Assembly: GCA_023396045.1 (NCBI GenBank)
Contig: JAEWXD010000014.1
Coordinates: 1-49,106 of the forward strand
Length of the DNA stretch: 49,106 nucleotides
From: Bacillota bacterium
Lineage (GTDB): Bacteria > Bacillota > Clostridia > Christensenellales > Aristaeellaceae
Reading direction: 5' to 3'
Shown: positions 7,901-16,137 of the stretch, in pieces
Layout of the letters: each line of letters begins with the position of its first letter
Numbering within the stretch: the first letter of the stretch is position 1
Position numbers and translations under genes: made by a program
Notes under the pieces: model-generated
The model's input: the letters and a program-made list of their open reading frames with translations, nothing else
What the model was told of the DNA's origin: nothing
Databases searched by the model: none

Positions 7901-7933
7901 AAACCACCAATCCATTGGCTTGGTGGTTTTATA
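7901..7933 (-). terminator. Intrinsic terminator after the VTC-domain gene
   Basis: AAAACCACCAA and TTGGTGGTTTT form a stem around TCCATTGGC; it overlaps the end of the minus-strand VTC gene and can serve both converging transcripts. Confidence 0.65.
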
Positions 7934-8630
7934 AATTTTCAAATTGTCTGCAAATAGTATATTTGGAAATAGAAGTTTGCACTGCACCGCGTACATAGTA
8001 GTTAATAATATCTCTAATGTAGCTTGGCATAAAGGTATTATATTTTACTTCCAAAATAATATCATTGTTCTTAAAACAAGGTACAGTTGGCACAAAAGGG
8101 TCAAACATGTCGCTGCTATATACACCGGTATGTAGCTGCTTATCAAAGGTAACACGCACTTCTTCAGCAGGGTGCAGGTAGGCTTCACGTATATAGTCTA
8201 CAATTACTACCGGGCGCAAAAAGTTGGTGCGCATTTCACGATAAACATCGAGCAACAGGCCGCTTTTGGTTTTGTCTAAGCCTGCAGGGTCGCCAATAAT
8301 CAGCTGGTCTGCCAGTTCTCTTGGTATCGTAATGGAACGTTTGGAAATCAAAGAACCAACTTTGGTTTTGCATTCCATTTTAATCGTATCTGGAGAATAG
8401 TTGTATATGCGTATTCTGTATTTATCTCTGTCCTTTGTACCGTTAATTTTGTCGTAGTAGGCATTGTTGAAAATAGTGTCAAAATACAAAGAACGTATGG
8501 CATAATTGTTGTTCTTATCTCCAAAGGGATCTCTATGTAAAGTGTGATCTAATGCAGAGGAGAGCAATCTGTATTGTACTTCGTTTATAAAAAACTTAAG
8601 TTCATGCCGCATGGGCATCGCTTTTGCCAT
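7929..8630 (-). CDS. VTC-domain polyphosphate polymerase-like protein
   Basis: The ATG at 8630 forms a TAATG stop/start junction with the DUF4956 gene and is preceded by GAGG, so the frame's earlier possible start at 8654 is not used. The 233-residue protein is a CYTH-like tunnel domain of the VTC family: RHELKFFI (beta 1), the YRIRIYNY strand matching the RxR of Vtc4, KMECKTKVGSLISKRSI with E-x-K pairs, and the late acidic DIILEVKYN strand. Yeast Vtc4 uses these basic and acidic residues to make polyphosphate from ATP. Bacterial members often sit beside DUF4956 membrane proteins, as here. Polyphosphate synthesis is inferred; no activity can be proven from sequence. Confidence 0.88.
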   Translation of the reverse strand: MAKAMPMRHELKFFINEVQYRLLSSALDHTLHRDPFGDKNNNYAIRSLYFDTIFNNAYYDKINGTKDRDKYRIRIYNYSPDTIKMECKTKVGSLISKRSITIPRELADQLIIGDPAGLDKTKSGLLLDVYREMRTNFLRPVVIVDYIREAYLHPAEEVRVTFDKQLHTGVYSSDMFDPFVPTVPCFKNNDIILEVKYNTFMPSYIRDIINYYVRGAVQTSISKYTICRQFENL

Positions 8631-9331
8631 TAGTTTCCAGCCTCGGTTTGACAAGCTACTAAAGTAACGTCATATACACGTGGTATATTCTTTAGTGCAG
8701 TTACAACACTGTCTTCATTTGCATTGAGTAATACTTCATAGGTAAGCTCAGCGCCTGCATTGGTAATGGTTTTGCTGCGAATTTTATGGCTTTTTACTAA
8801 GTTGCGTAAGCTGTCTTCAATTTCTGCAGAGGTGTTTGGCTGTGCATGTAAAACAAGCAAATAGGTGTTGGGGTTTTTAAAGGAGATAAAGGATAGTACA
8901 AATACAAATACAGATAATATAAGAACAACTGCCAATGCGATTAAGTAAAGGCCGGCGCCTAATAAAATACCCATGGTTAAAGCCCAAAACATGTAAGCCG
9001 TGTCTAACGGATCTTTTACTGCTGTTCTAAAACGCACAATACTCAAAGCACCCACCATACCCATAGAAAGTGCTATATCACTTTTAATGCACATAACAAC
9101 AGGTGTGGTAATAAGTGTAAGCATAATTAAAGTAATAGGGAAGCTGGGGTTATAAAGCACACCGCGATAGGTTTTTTTATACACTATTGCAATAATGCAA
9201 CCTACAATAAAAGCAGCCAGTATGGAAATCAATACGTCCATAATGGAAATATTTAAAAATTGTGCACCTAAACCGGCATTTGTTACAATATCACTCTTGG
9301 TAATTTTATTTAAAGATTCAGCAATTGCCAT
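8630..9331 (-). CDS. DUF4956 membrane protein
   Basis: The 233-residue protein has about four hydrophobic segments in the first 150 residues (around 28-50, 63-82, 88-100, 112-150) and the DUF4956 hallmark SMGMVGALSIVRFRTAVKDPLDTAYMFWAL. The C-terminal 75 residues are soluble and resemble a small alpha/beta (ferredoxin-like) domain. It starts at an ATG with GAAGGAG upstream and a consensus promoter, and is translationally coupled to the VTC-domain gene. The likely role is a membrane platform or channel for the polymerase product, as VTC complexes in yeast couple synthesis to translocation; this is inference. Confidence 0.88.
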   Translation of the reverse strand: MAIAESLNKITKSDIVTNAGLGAQFLNISIMDVLISILAAFIVGCIIAIVYKKTYRGVLYNPSFPITLIMLTLITTPVVMCIKSDIALSMGMVGALSIVRFRTAVKDPLDTAYMFWALTMGILLGAGLYLIALAVVLILSVFVFVLSFISFKNPNTYLLVLHAQPNTSAEIEDSLRNLVKSHKIRSKTITNAGAELTYEVLLNANEDSVVTALKNIPRVYDVTLVACQTEAGN

Positions 9332-9362
9332 AGAATATCTCCTTCAAATTCGTTCTCTTACT

Positions 9363-9390
9363 ATTATAATGTTTTGTATTTCTGTGTCAA
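9363..9390 (-). promoter_or_regulatory. Promoter of the DUF4956-VTC operon
   Basis: On the minus strand TTGACA (9385-9390), 16 nt, then TATAAT (9363-9368): both hexamers are perfect consensus, about 32 nt from the start codon. Confidence 0.85.
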
Positions 9391-9429
9391 GTTTTGTAAA
9401 TTTTACAATAGTAACATATTCCGTTTAAC

Positions 9430-9457
9430 TTGCATTTTTTTCAAAATTAGTTATAAT
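9430..9457 (+). promoter_or_regulatory. Promoter of the thioesterase-pfl operon
   Basis: TTGCAT (9430-9435), 16 nt, TATAAT (9452-9457), about 50 nt before the thioesterase start. Confidence 0.65.
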
Positions 9458-9508
9458 TAACTTGTGGCGAATTTCGTTATATATAAATTATTTTTATGGA
9501 GGTTTTTT

Positions 9509-9877
9509 ATGGAAATAGGCTTACTTGGCAAACAAACGCTCTGTGTAGAGGGGGATCATACCGCTGCAAACGTTGGCAGTGGAAGTTTGGAAGTATTTGC
9601 TACTCCGGCAATGATTGCTCTTATGGAAAAAACCTGTATGTTTAGCGTAGCTCCATTTTTGGAGCAGGGCACAAGTACCGTTGGCACTTTGGTAAATGTA
9701 AAACATATTTCTGCCACTGCATTGGGTGATACAGTGCGCTGCGAAAGTGAACTTATAGAAATAGACAGAAAACGCCTTGTATTTTCTGTGCGTGCTTACG
9801 ATAGCAAAGGCCTTATTGGTGAAGGTACCCACGAACGCTTTATTATCAATATAGAAAAATTTATGCAAAAACTTTAA
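9509..9877 (+). CDS. FlK-like hotdog-fold acyl-CoA thioesterase
   Basis: The ATG at 9509 follows GGAGG at 9498-9502; the frame is open upstream but without support. The 122-residue product has a single hotdog domain of the fluoroacetyl-CoA thioesterase (FlK)/YbgC-like type. Residues that align with the FlK triad are visible: Thr in TSTVGTLVNVKH, Glu in ALMEKTC and His in VKHISAT. In this family many members are housekeeping thioesterases of unknown substrate rather than fluoroacetate-resistance enzymes. It lies 15 nt before pflB and must be co-transcribed with it, so a role linked to acetyl-CoA or short acyl-CoA produced by pyruvate formate-lyase is a reasonable inference. Confidence 0.85.
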   Translation: MEIGLLGKQTLCVEGDHTAANVGSGSLEVFATPAMIALMEKTCMFSVAPFLEQGTSTVGTLVNVKHISATALGDTVRCESELIEIDRKRLVFSVRAYDSKGLIGEGTHERFIINIEKFMQKL

Positions 9878-9892
9878 TATAGGGAGAAAAAT

Positions 9893-12106
9893 ATGGAATT
9901 CAAAAGTGGAAGATGGCAAGAAGAAATTAATGTGCGTAGCTTTATTCAAAGCAATTATACACCTTATGATGGCGATGAATCTTTTTTACAATCCCCAAGT
10001 GAAAAAACAAAAAAACTTTGGAATAAACTTAGCGAACAACTCAAAATAGAAAGAGAACGCAACGGCATTTACGATATAGATACCCAACACATTTCTACCA
10101 TTGTTGCCCACAATGCTGGCTATATAGATAAAGACTTAGAAGAAATTGTTGGTTTGCAAACAGATGAACCATTAAAACGTGCCATTATGCCTTTTGGTGG
10201 CATACGTATGGTTAAAAATTCTTTAAAAGCCTATAACAGAGAACTTCCGCCGGAAGTGGAAAATATTTTCAATTATAGAAAAACCCATAACGATGGTGTA
10301 TTTGATGCCTATACGGACGATATGCGTTTGGCAAGAAAAACCGGTATTATTACTGGCTTACCGGATGCCTATGGCAGAGGGCGTATTATTGGCGACTATC
10401 GCCGTGTTGCCCTCTATGGTGTAGACTACTTGATTGAACAAAAAACCAAAGCCAAGAATGAGTACGTATTTGATATTATGGATAGCCCAACCGTTCGCCT
10501 TCGTGAAGAGTTGAGCGAGCAAATTCGTGCTTTAAAAGAATTGAAAGAATTGGCAAACAAATATGGTTTTGATATTTCAAAACCAGCTCAAAACACAAAA
10601 GAAGCAATACAATGGCTCTATTTTGGTTACTTGGCAGCTGTAAAAGAACAAAACGGCGCAGCCATGAGTATTGGTAGAATTTCTACTTTCTTAGATATCT
10701 ATGCACATAGAGATTTGCAGGAAGGCAGATTTACAGAAACACAAATTCAAGAACTTGTAGATCATTTTATTATGAAACTGCGCATTGTGCGTTTCTTGCG
10801 TACTCCGGAATATGATGAGCTCTTTAGTGGAGACCCTACTTGGGTTACCGAAGCCATCGGCGGTATGGGGCTTGATGGTCGTCATATGGTTACCAAAATG
10901 AGCTACCGTTTCTTGCACACATTGGTAAATTTAGGCCCTGCTCCAGAGCCAAACTTAACTGTACTTTGGAGTGAGCGTTTACCGCAAGCATTTAAGAACT
11001 ATTGCTCTAAAATTTCTATTCAAACTTCTTCCATACAGTATGAGAACGACAATCTAATGCGTGAAAAGTTTGGAGACGATTATGGTATCGCTTGTTGCGT
11101 ATCAGCTATGCCTATCGGTAAACAAATGCAGTTCTTTGGCGCACGTGCCAATTTAGCCAAAGCTTTGCTTTATGCTATTAACGGTGGTAAAGATGAGGTA
11201 AAAGGTTTACAATGCGCACCACAATTGCCCATTCCGCAAGGGGAATATTTAAACTATGATGAAGTAATGTTCCATTTTGATAAAATTATGGAATGGTTAT
11301 CCAAACTCTACATCTCCACCCTTAATATTATTCACTACATGCATGATAAATATTGCTATGAACGTATAGAAATGGCTTTGCATGATGAAGAAATTGTGCG
11401 CACTTCTGCTTGTGGTATTGCCGGTTTATCTGTAGTGGTAGATAGCTTGTCTGCCATTAAATATGCTAAAGTAAAACCAATCCGTAATGAAGAAGGTTTA
11501 ACTGTAGATTTTGCTATCGAAGGCGATTATCCTAAGTTTGGTAATAATGACGATAGAGTAGATGCAATTGCACAAGAGCTTGTAAAAACTTTTATGAAAA
11601 AGTTACAAAAGCATAGAACCTATCGTTCTTCAAGGCCTACCATGTCTATACTTACCATTACATCTAACGTGGTTTATGGTAAAAAAACCGGCTCTACCCC
11701 AGATGGTAGAAAAGCAGGCGAACCCTTTGCTCCGGGTGCAAACCCCATGCATGGTAGAGATACTTCTGGCTGCTTAGCTTCTATGAAATCTATTGCCAAA
11801 TTGCCTTACGATTATAGTGAAGATGGTATCAGCTATACATTCAGCATTGTACCAACTGCCTTAGGTAAACATGAAGATGAGCGCAAAGTAAATCTTTCTA
11901 CAATTTTAGATGGTTTCTTTATTGATAAAGGGCACCATATTAACGTAAACGTAATGCATAGAGAATTGTTGCTTGATGCAATGGACCACCCGGAAAAATA
12001 TCCACAGCTTACCATTCGTGTTTCTGGTTATGCTGTAAACTTTATTAAGTTAAGTCGCGAACAACAGTTAGATGTTATTCATAGAACTTTCCACGAAAGG
12101 TTTTAA
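9893..12106 (+). CDS. pflB: Pyruvate formate-lyase (formate C-acetyltransferase)
   Basis: This glycyl-radical enzyme converts pyruvate and CoA to acetyl-CoA and formate under anaerobic conditions. The 737-residue protein carries the catalytic pair Cys401-Cys402 in GIACCVSAMPIGKQMQFFGARANLAKALLYAING and the radical Gly712 in RVSGYAVNF, placed 26 residues from the end as in the E. coli enzyme. The presence of CC and the pyruvate-type motif separate it from glycerol, choline and other glycyl-radical lyases. It is preceded by GGGAG and followed by a hairpin and then its activating enzyme. Oxygen sensitivity means the organism lives anaerobically at least part of the time. Confidence 0.97.
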   Translation: MEFKSGRWQEEINVRSFIQSNYTPYDGDESFLQSPSEKTKKLWNKLSEQLKIERERNGIYDIDTQHISTIVAHNAGYIDKDLEEIVGLQTDEPLKRAIMPFGGIRMVKNSLKAYNRELPPEVENIFNYRKTHNDGVFDAYTDDMRLARKTGIITGLPDAYGRGRIIGDYRRVALYGVDYLIEQKTKAKNEYVFDIMDSPTVRLREELSEQIRALKELKELANKYGFDISKPAQNTKEAIQWLYFGYLAAVKEQNGAAMSIGRISTFLDIYAHRDLQEGRFTETQIQELVDHFIMKLRIVRFLRTPEYDELFSGDPTWVTEAIGGMGLDGRHMVTKMSYRFLHTLVNLGPAPEPNLTVLWSERLPQAFKNYCSKISIQTSSIQYENDNLMREKFGDDYGIACCVSAMPIGKQMQFFGARANLAKALLYAINGGKDEVKGLQCAPQLPIPQGEYLNYDEVMFHFDKIMEWLSKLYISTLNIIHYMHDKYCYERIEMALHDEEIVRTSACGIAGLSVVVDSLSAIKYAKVKPIRNEEGLTVDFAIEGDYPKFGNNDDRVDAIAQELVKTFMKKLQKHRTYRSSRPTMSILTITSNVVYGKKTGSTPDGRKAGEPFAPGANPMHGRDTSGCLASMKSIAKLPYDYSEDGISYTFSIVPTALGKHEDERKVNLSTILDGFFIDKGHHINVNVMHRELLLDAMDHPEKYPQLTIRVSGYAVNFIKLSREQQLDVIHRTFHERF

Positions 12107-12111
12107 TCTTC

Positions 12112-12141
12112 ATTGGGTGGGCACTTGCTCACCCAATTTTT
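12112..12141 (+). terminator. Hairpin terminator/attenuator between pflB and pflA
   Basis: ATTGGGTG and CACCCAAT extend inward by three more pairs to an ACTT loop, and TTTTT follows. It looks like a full intrinsic terminator, yet pflA starts only 16 nt later without its own visible promoter, so it probably reduces rather than abolishes pflA expression. Confidence 0.75.
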
Positions 12142-12156
12142 ATAGAGGAGAAATAC

Positions 12157-12894
12157 ATGAATCCACGAGATACTTTAGGTAGAATACACTCCATAGAAAC
12201 TTTTGGCGCCGTAGATGGCCCAGGGGTTCGTTTTGTTGTATTTTTACAAGGGTGTCCGCTTCGCTGTTTGTATTGTCATAACCCGGATTCTTGGAATCCC
12301 AAAGATGGCAAACTTATATCTGTGGGGGAATTGATAGATAATATGGAAAGTTATAAAAATTATCTATCGGGTGGCCTTACCATATCAGGTGGTGAACCAA
12401 TGATGCAAAAGGAGTTTAGCATTGCACTTTTACAAGAAGCGAAGAATATCGGTATACATACGGCGTTGGATACTTCTGGTGCGTTTGCATTGGAGCATAG
12501 CAAAGCCATTGTAGATGTTGCGGATCTTCTTTTATTGGATATCAAAGCCGCCACACCGGAACGCTATTTGCAGATTACAGGCAGGGACTTTGCCTATACA
12601 AATGCATTTGCAAATTTGGAGTATTGTGAACAAACCCATAAACCTGTATGGATTCGTCATGTATTATTGAATGAGTATACTTTGCATGAAGCAGAACTGC
12701 ATCTTTTAGCACAAACCTTATCTAAGTATTCTTGTATTGAAAGGGTAGAGCTATTGCCTTTTCATAAAATGGGCGAGTATAAATGGGGAGAACTGGGATA
12801 TGAATATAAACTCTTTTCTATACCAGCCCCCAATAAAAATGAAATTCAGAAAGCAAAAGATATTTTTAAACAATATAGATTAAATGTATATTAA
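12157..12894 (+). CDS. pflA: Pyruvate formate-lyase activating enzyme
   Basis: This radical SAM enzyme abstracts hydrogen from the PflB glycine. The 245-residue protein has the CxxxCxxC cluster motif at Cys33, Cys37 and Cys40 (CPLRCLYCHNPDSW), followed by the GGEP-type SAM motif (SGGEPMM), and lacks extra ferredoxin domains, as in true PflA. AGAGGAG precedes the ATG. It is placed directly behind pflB, its substrate. Confidence 0.96.
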   Translation: MNPRDTLGRIHSIETFGAVDGPGVRFVVFLQGCPLRCLYCHNPDSWNPKDGKLISVGELIDNMESYKNYLSGGLTISGGEPMMQKEFSIALLQEAKNIGIHTALDTSGAFALEHSKAIVDVADLLLLDIKAATPERYLQITGRDFAYTNAFANLEYCEQTHKPVWIRHVLLNEYTLHEAELHLLAQTLSKYSCIERVELLPFHKMGEYKWGELGYEYKLFSIPAPNKNEIQKAKDIFKQYRLNVY

Positions 12895-12921
12895 AAAAGG
12901 AACAGCGCTTGTTCCTTTTTT
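12893..12921. terminator. Bidirectional intrinsic terminator
   Basis: AAAAAAGGAACA and TGTTCCTTTTTT pair around GCGCT. It separates converging pflA (plus) and the six-gene minus-strand operon and has a T run in both readings. Confidence 0.85.
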
Positions 12922-13720
12922 ATTTGAAATAATATATTCTACTGCTCGCATCATGGCGTGCAAGGTCTAAGGTATAGTCTTCACCCTGTACAGCGCCTTC
13001 CTTTTGCATCAGTTGTTGTGTAGTATGATAGGCAATTTCATAGGTGTTGGTATTTTGGCTTAAATGCCCAAGTAAAAATTGTTTTGTTCCTAATTGGCTT
13101 AGCTTTAATGTCGCCTCTGCACAGGTTAAATTGCTCATGTGGCCTTTTTTGCCTTGTATGCGCTTTTTTAAAAAACTTGGGTACTTATCAGTTTCTTGAA
13201 TCATTTGTAAGTCATGATTGCTTTCCAATAATATCACATCACTACCACTTACCATATCACATACTCTTTTAGGAAAGTAGCCTAAATCTGTTACGCAAGC
13301 TGCACTATATCCACCGGTAAAGATGCGATAACCAACAGGGTCAACTGCATCATGTGGAACACTAAACGGTAAAATTTCAAAGCTGTTTAAAAAGAAATTT
13401 TGCTTTGGGAATATTTCTATTAACTGAGAACCGGTCTCTATTTTTTTCTTTTGTTCCATATAGGCAAGGGTTTTACCGGTTGCCATAATGGGCACGCTCA
13501 ATTGTTTGGCAAGCACTTTTACACCACTGATATGGTCGCTATGTTCGTGAGTAATCAATATAGCTCGGATGCTTTTAGGATCTACACCCATAAGGTTCAA
13601 GCTGTCTTGCACACATTTTGCTGTGATGCCGCAATCCACCAATATGCCTTCTTCATGGTTGCCAATATAAGTACAGTTTCCTTGGGAACTGCTACGTATG
13701 TTAAAAAATAATAGACTCAT
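12920..13720 (-). CDS. YycJ/WalJ-like metallo-beta-lactamase-fold hydrolase
   Basis: The 266-residue protein begins MSLLFFNIRSSSQGNCTYI and has the metal motif THEHSDHISG (near residue 56) with further ligands at HDAVDP, SNHD and the late GHLSQNTN. These are the marks of the YycJ (WalJ) subfamily, which in Bacillus has 5'-3' exonuclease activity and takes part in DNA mismatch repair; elsewhere it accompanies the WalRK operon. Here it is the last gene of a six-gene operon, 1 nt after the carboxypeptidase gene, without walRK. The substrate is therefore presumed nucleic acid but not certain. Confidence 0.87.
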   Translation of the reverse strand: MSLLFFNIRSSSQGNCTYIGNHEEGILVDCGITAKCVQDSLNLMGVDPKSIRAILITHEHSDHISGVKVLAKQLSVPIMATGKTLAYMEQKKKIETGSQLIEIFPKQNFFLNSFEILPFSVPHDAVDPVGYRIFTGGYSAACVTDLGYFPKRVCDMVSGSDVILLESNHDLQMIQETDKYPSFLKKRIQGKKGHMSNLTCAEATLKLSQLGTKQFLLGHLSQNTNTYEIAYHTTQQLMQKEGAVQGEDYTLDLARHDASSRIYYFK

Positions 13721-13721
13721 A

Positions 13722-14846
13722 TTAGTACTCTTGTATCATTCCTAATTTAAATAAATATTCTTCAAGTGTAAGGTTGTTTTTATACATTTCTTCTGCATGG
13801 GGTAAACCTACATAGCGTATATGCCATGGCTCAGGTAAATAGCCTGTAATGCTTTGTTTACCCTCTGTATAACGTGTAATAAATCCATATTTATAACAGT
13901 TTTTTTCTAGCCATTTGCTTTGTTTCGTATCTTTAAATAGTTTGCCGGGCACAGTAATATCAAAAGCTAATCCGGTATGGTGTTCACTTGTGCCGGGGTC
14001 TGCTACCGTTTGTTTGGTGGCAGATGTTGCCTTGGCTTTGTTAAGCTTATTTTCTTGCATGTATGTTTGTACACGCTTGTTAAATATATTTTTTTGATCC
14101 TTTACAGAACGGTAAGCAGAACTTATTTGCCAAATATCTAAGCCGTCAGTATAGGCCGCTTGTAGCATTTCTTGTAATGCCAATAAGGCAGTACGGTTCG
14201 CCATAGTGTTTTTATATTTTATATGAATATAGTTTTCTGTAAGTATTTCATCAGCTTTTACCAAGTCTAACGGCACAAAAGATTCATCCAATACTACTTT
14301 TTTGTTTACCAATATTAAAAAGTCTTTGCTGTTTGCACTTGGTGTTGGGCTGGGCGTAGGTGTTGCAATGGCTTGTTGTGCTTGTTGGCTAAGCAACAAA
14401 GCGTAGGTTTGGCTACCTACAATGCCATCTGCAGTAATATTATGTTGTGTTTGAAACCATTGCACAGCGTTTTGTGTCGCTTTGCCAAATTGACCATCAG
14501 CTGCACCGCTTAAATAACCTAAAGCAATTAGTTTTTCCTGTATTGCTTTTACATCGGCACCGGTACTACCATTTTTGATAAGCAGCGGCGTAGGTGCAGG
14601 GCTAAAACTTGGTTGAGGCATTTTGGTTTCTAAGGTTTGTGCGTTTTCTGGTACAGGTTCGCTATGATTCTCCGTATTGTTTAGGGTAGCGTTTACTGTT
14701 TCTTCCCAAACCAATGGGGTAGGGGTTAGCTGCATTAAATATTGGTATTCATTTTTACTTTGTAGTACACGCACAAGTAAAATGATAAATGCAATCAGTA
14801 ATATCGCACACACAAGGTATAAAAGTTTGTTCCAGGTATTTTTCAT
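13722..14846 (-). CDS. VanY-type D,D-carboxypeptidase with peptidoglycan-binding domain
   Basis: The 374-residue protein has an N-terminal signal anchor (about residues 8-25), a Pro-rich linker, a PG_binding_1 domain (GADVKAIQEKLIALGYL to TYALL, about 92-152), a second PTPSPTPS linker and a VanY/DacB peptidase domain. The zinc residues are visible in TSEHHTGLAFD and PWHIRYVG, with the conserved SSAYRS strand before them. It should trim the terminal D-Ala from peptidoglycan stem peptides outside the membrane. It is 1 nt from its neighbours on both sides in the operon. Unlike resistance-linked VanY there is no van cluster nearby. Confidence 0.9.
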   Translation of the reverse strand: MKNTWNKLLYLVCAILLIAFIILLVRVLQSKNEYQYLMQLTPTPLVWEETVNATLNNTENHSEPVPENAQTLETKMPQPSFSPAPTPLLIKNGSTGADVKAIQEKLIALGYLSGAADGQFGKATQNAVQWFQTQHNITADGIVGSQTYALLLSQQAQQAIATPTPSPTPSANSKDFLILVNKKVVLDESFVPLDLVKADEILTENYIHIKYKNTMANRTALLALQEMLQAAYTDGLDIWQISSAYRSVKDQKNIFNKRVQTYMQENKLNKAKATSATKQTVADPGTSEHHTGLAFDITVPGKLFKDTKQSKWLEKNCYKYGFITRYTEGKQSITGYLPEPWHIRYVGLPHAEEMYKNNLTLEEYLFKLGMIQEY

Positions 14847-14847
14847 T

Positions 14848-16137
14848 CTATTTTTGTTTAGGTTTTCCTATTATAGCAAAGCCTTTGCCGGTAACGGTTA
14901 TTTCTTTGCAGTTAGCGGGTATAAATGCACTTTCGCCACTTTGCAAATGCAAAATACAATCGCCATTGTGCAAATGTAAATCGCCAAAGGCAGTACATAA
15001 AGCAAAAGTATCATCGGTGTTATAAAAGTGTTCTGCACCATCAAGATTTATAGAATACAGTGTAAAATTTTCACCGTTTACAATCCTGTGTGTACCCAAT
15101 GTGGTGGGCAGAGTACTTTTATTATTATTTGCTTTGTAGTTAATGCAATGTATGGAATCCTCTATATGCAGTTCCCTTGCATTTCCTTGTGCATCGGTTC
15201 TACCCCAATCCCACATTCTATAAGTAACATCGCTGGATTGTTGTAATTCATATACCACTATACCACTGCCAAGTGCATGTACCGTGCCGGGAGGAATATA
15301 AAATATATCGCCTTTTTGCACTTTAACAAATTGCACCAAGTATTCCGGGCTTTTGCCGGAAAGCAAACAGTTCTGCAAGGCTTGTTCATCCGTATTTTCT
15401 TTTAAACCATATACCAACTGCGCGTTTTCATCGCAATCTAATACCAACCAAACCTCTTCTTTACCCAATTTACCATCGGCATGTGTACATGCATAGTGAT
15501 CGTTAGGGTGTACTTGTATGCTTAGCAAACCTTTCGCATCTAAAAGTTTTAACAATAATGGAAAATTGCCTGCCGTATAACCTTTACCTGTAAAAGCTTC
15601 GCTGTAGTTTTCAATTAAACTTGTTAAAGTTGTACCCAGCATATCTTTACTTTCTAAGCCATTTAGTACGCTTACTTCTAAACTTTCACCAGTACTTTTA
15701 TCTGGTATAGGCTTGTTAAATAAGGTTTGTAGCTTGTTGCCACCCCAAGGTGTCATACTACCATGGCGAAAACTGGCTTGCATTTTAATTACGGCAAAAG
15801 GGCTGTTTTTATGCAAACGCAGTTCACAAGCATTTGGGTATACATGGCCTAAAGTGCGTAAAGAAGTGCTTTGGGCGAGTTTGTTTTCATTTTGCAGCTC
15901 TAAGATATGCAAACTATCTACATTAAAATATTCTAAAAACGTTTTTTGTAAAGCCTCTGTATTTAGATTCTCAAATATTATAAACGTAGCACATTCTAAT
16001 ACTTTGCCGCCAAAATGCCACGGGTATTCTTTTTGCGTAGGTGTAGAGTTAATAAAAAGCTCTGCCACCTTAGTATTATCTTGCATAAGAGCATATTGAT
16101 TTTCTATGTTTTTTACTATTTTATATTGTTTATGCAT
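14848..16137 (-). CDS. manA: Type I mannose-6-phosphate isomerase with an N-terminal extension
   Basis: The start at 16137 has AGGAG upstream and overlaps the ABC transporter stop by 8 nt (ATGCATAA). The 429-residue protein is about 110 residues longer than Bacillus ManA. The ManA core begins near residue 115 (FRHGSMTPWGGNKL) and includes the zinc ligands in QVHPNDHYA, KEEVW and PPGTVHALGSG. Residues 1-112 form an unassigned mixed alpha/beta domain that includes the motif EYPWHFGGKVLE and has no similarity I recognise. The core interconverts mannose-6-phosphate and fructose-6-phosphate; the extension could be a regulatory or second catalytic domain. The surrounding operon contains peptidoglycan and export genes, not mannose transport. 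Confidence 0.88.
   Translation of the reverse strand: MHKQYKIVKNIENQYALMQDNTKVAELFINSTPTQKEYPWHFGGKVLECATFIIFENLNTEALQKTFLEYFNVDSLHILELQNENKLAQSTSLRTLGHVYPNACELRLHKNSPFAVIKMQASFRHGSMTPWGGNKLQTLFNKPIPDKSTGESLEVSVLNGLESKDMLGTTLTSLIENYSEAFTGKGYTAGNFPLLLKLLDAKGLLSIQVHPNDHYACTHADGKLGKEEVWLVLDCDENAQLVYGLKENTDEQALQNCLLSGKSPEYLVQFVKVQKGDIFYIPPGTVHALGSGIVVYELQQSSDVTYRMWDWGRTDAQGNARELHIEDSIHCINYKANNNKSTLPTTLGTHRIVNGENFTLYSINLDGAEHFYNTDDTFALCTAFGDLHLHNGDCILHLQSGESAFIPANCKEITVTGKGFAIIGKPKQK

Noticed and set aside
9521..9949. 142-codon minus-strand frame across the thioesterase and pflB start
   Set aside because: Composition is unlike a protein (Phe/His/Thr-rich) and it lies opposite the conserved thioesterase.
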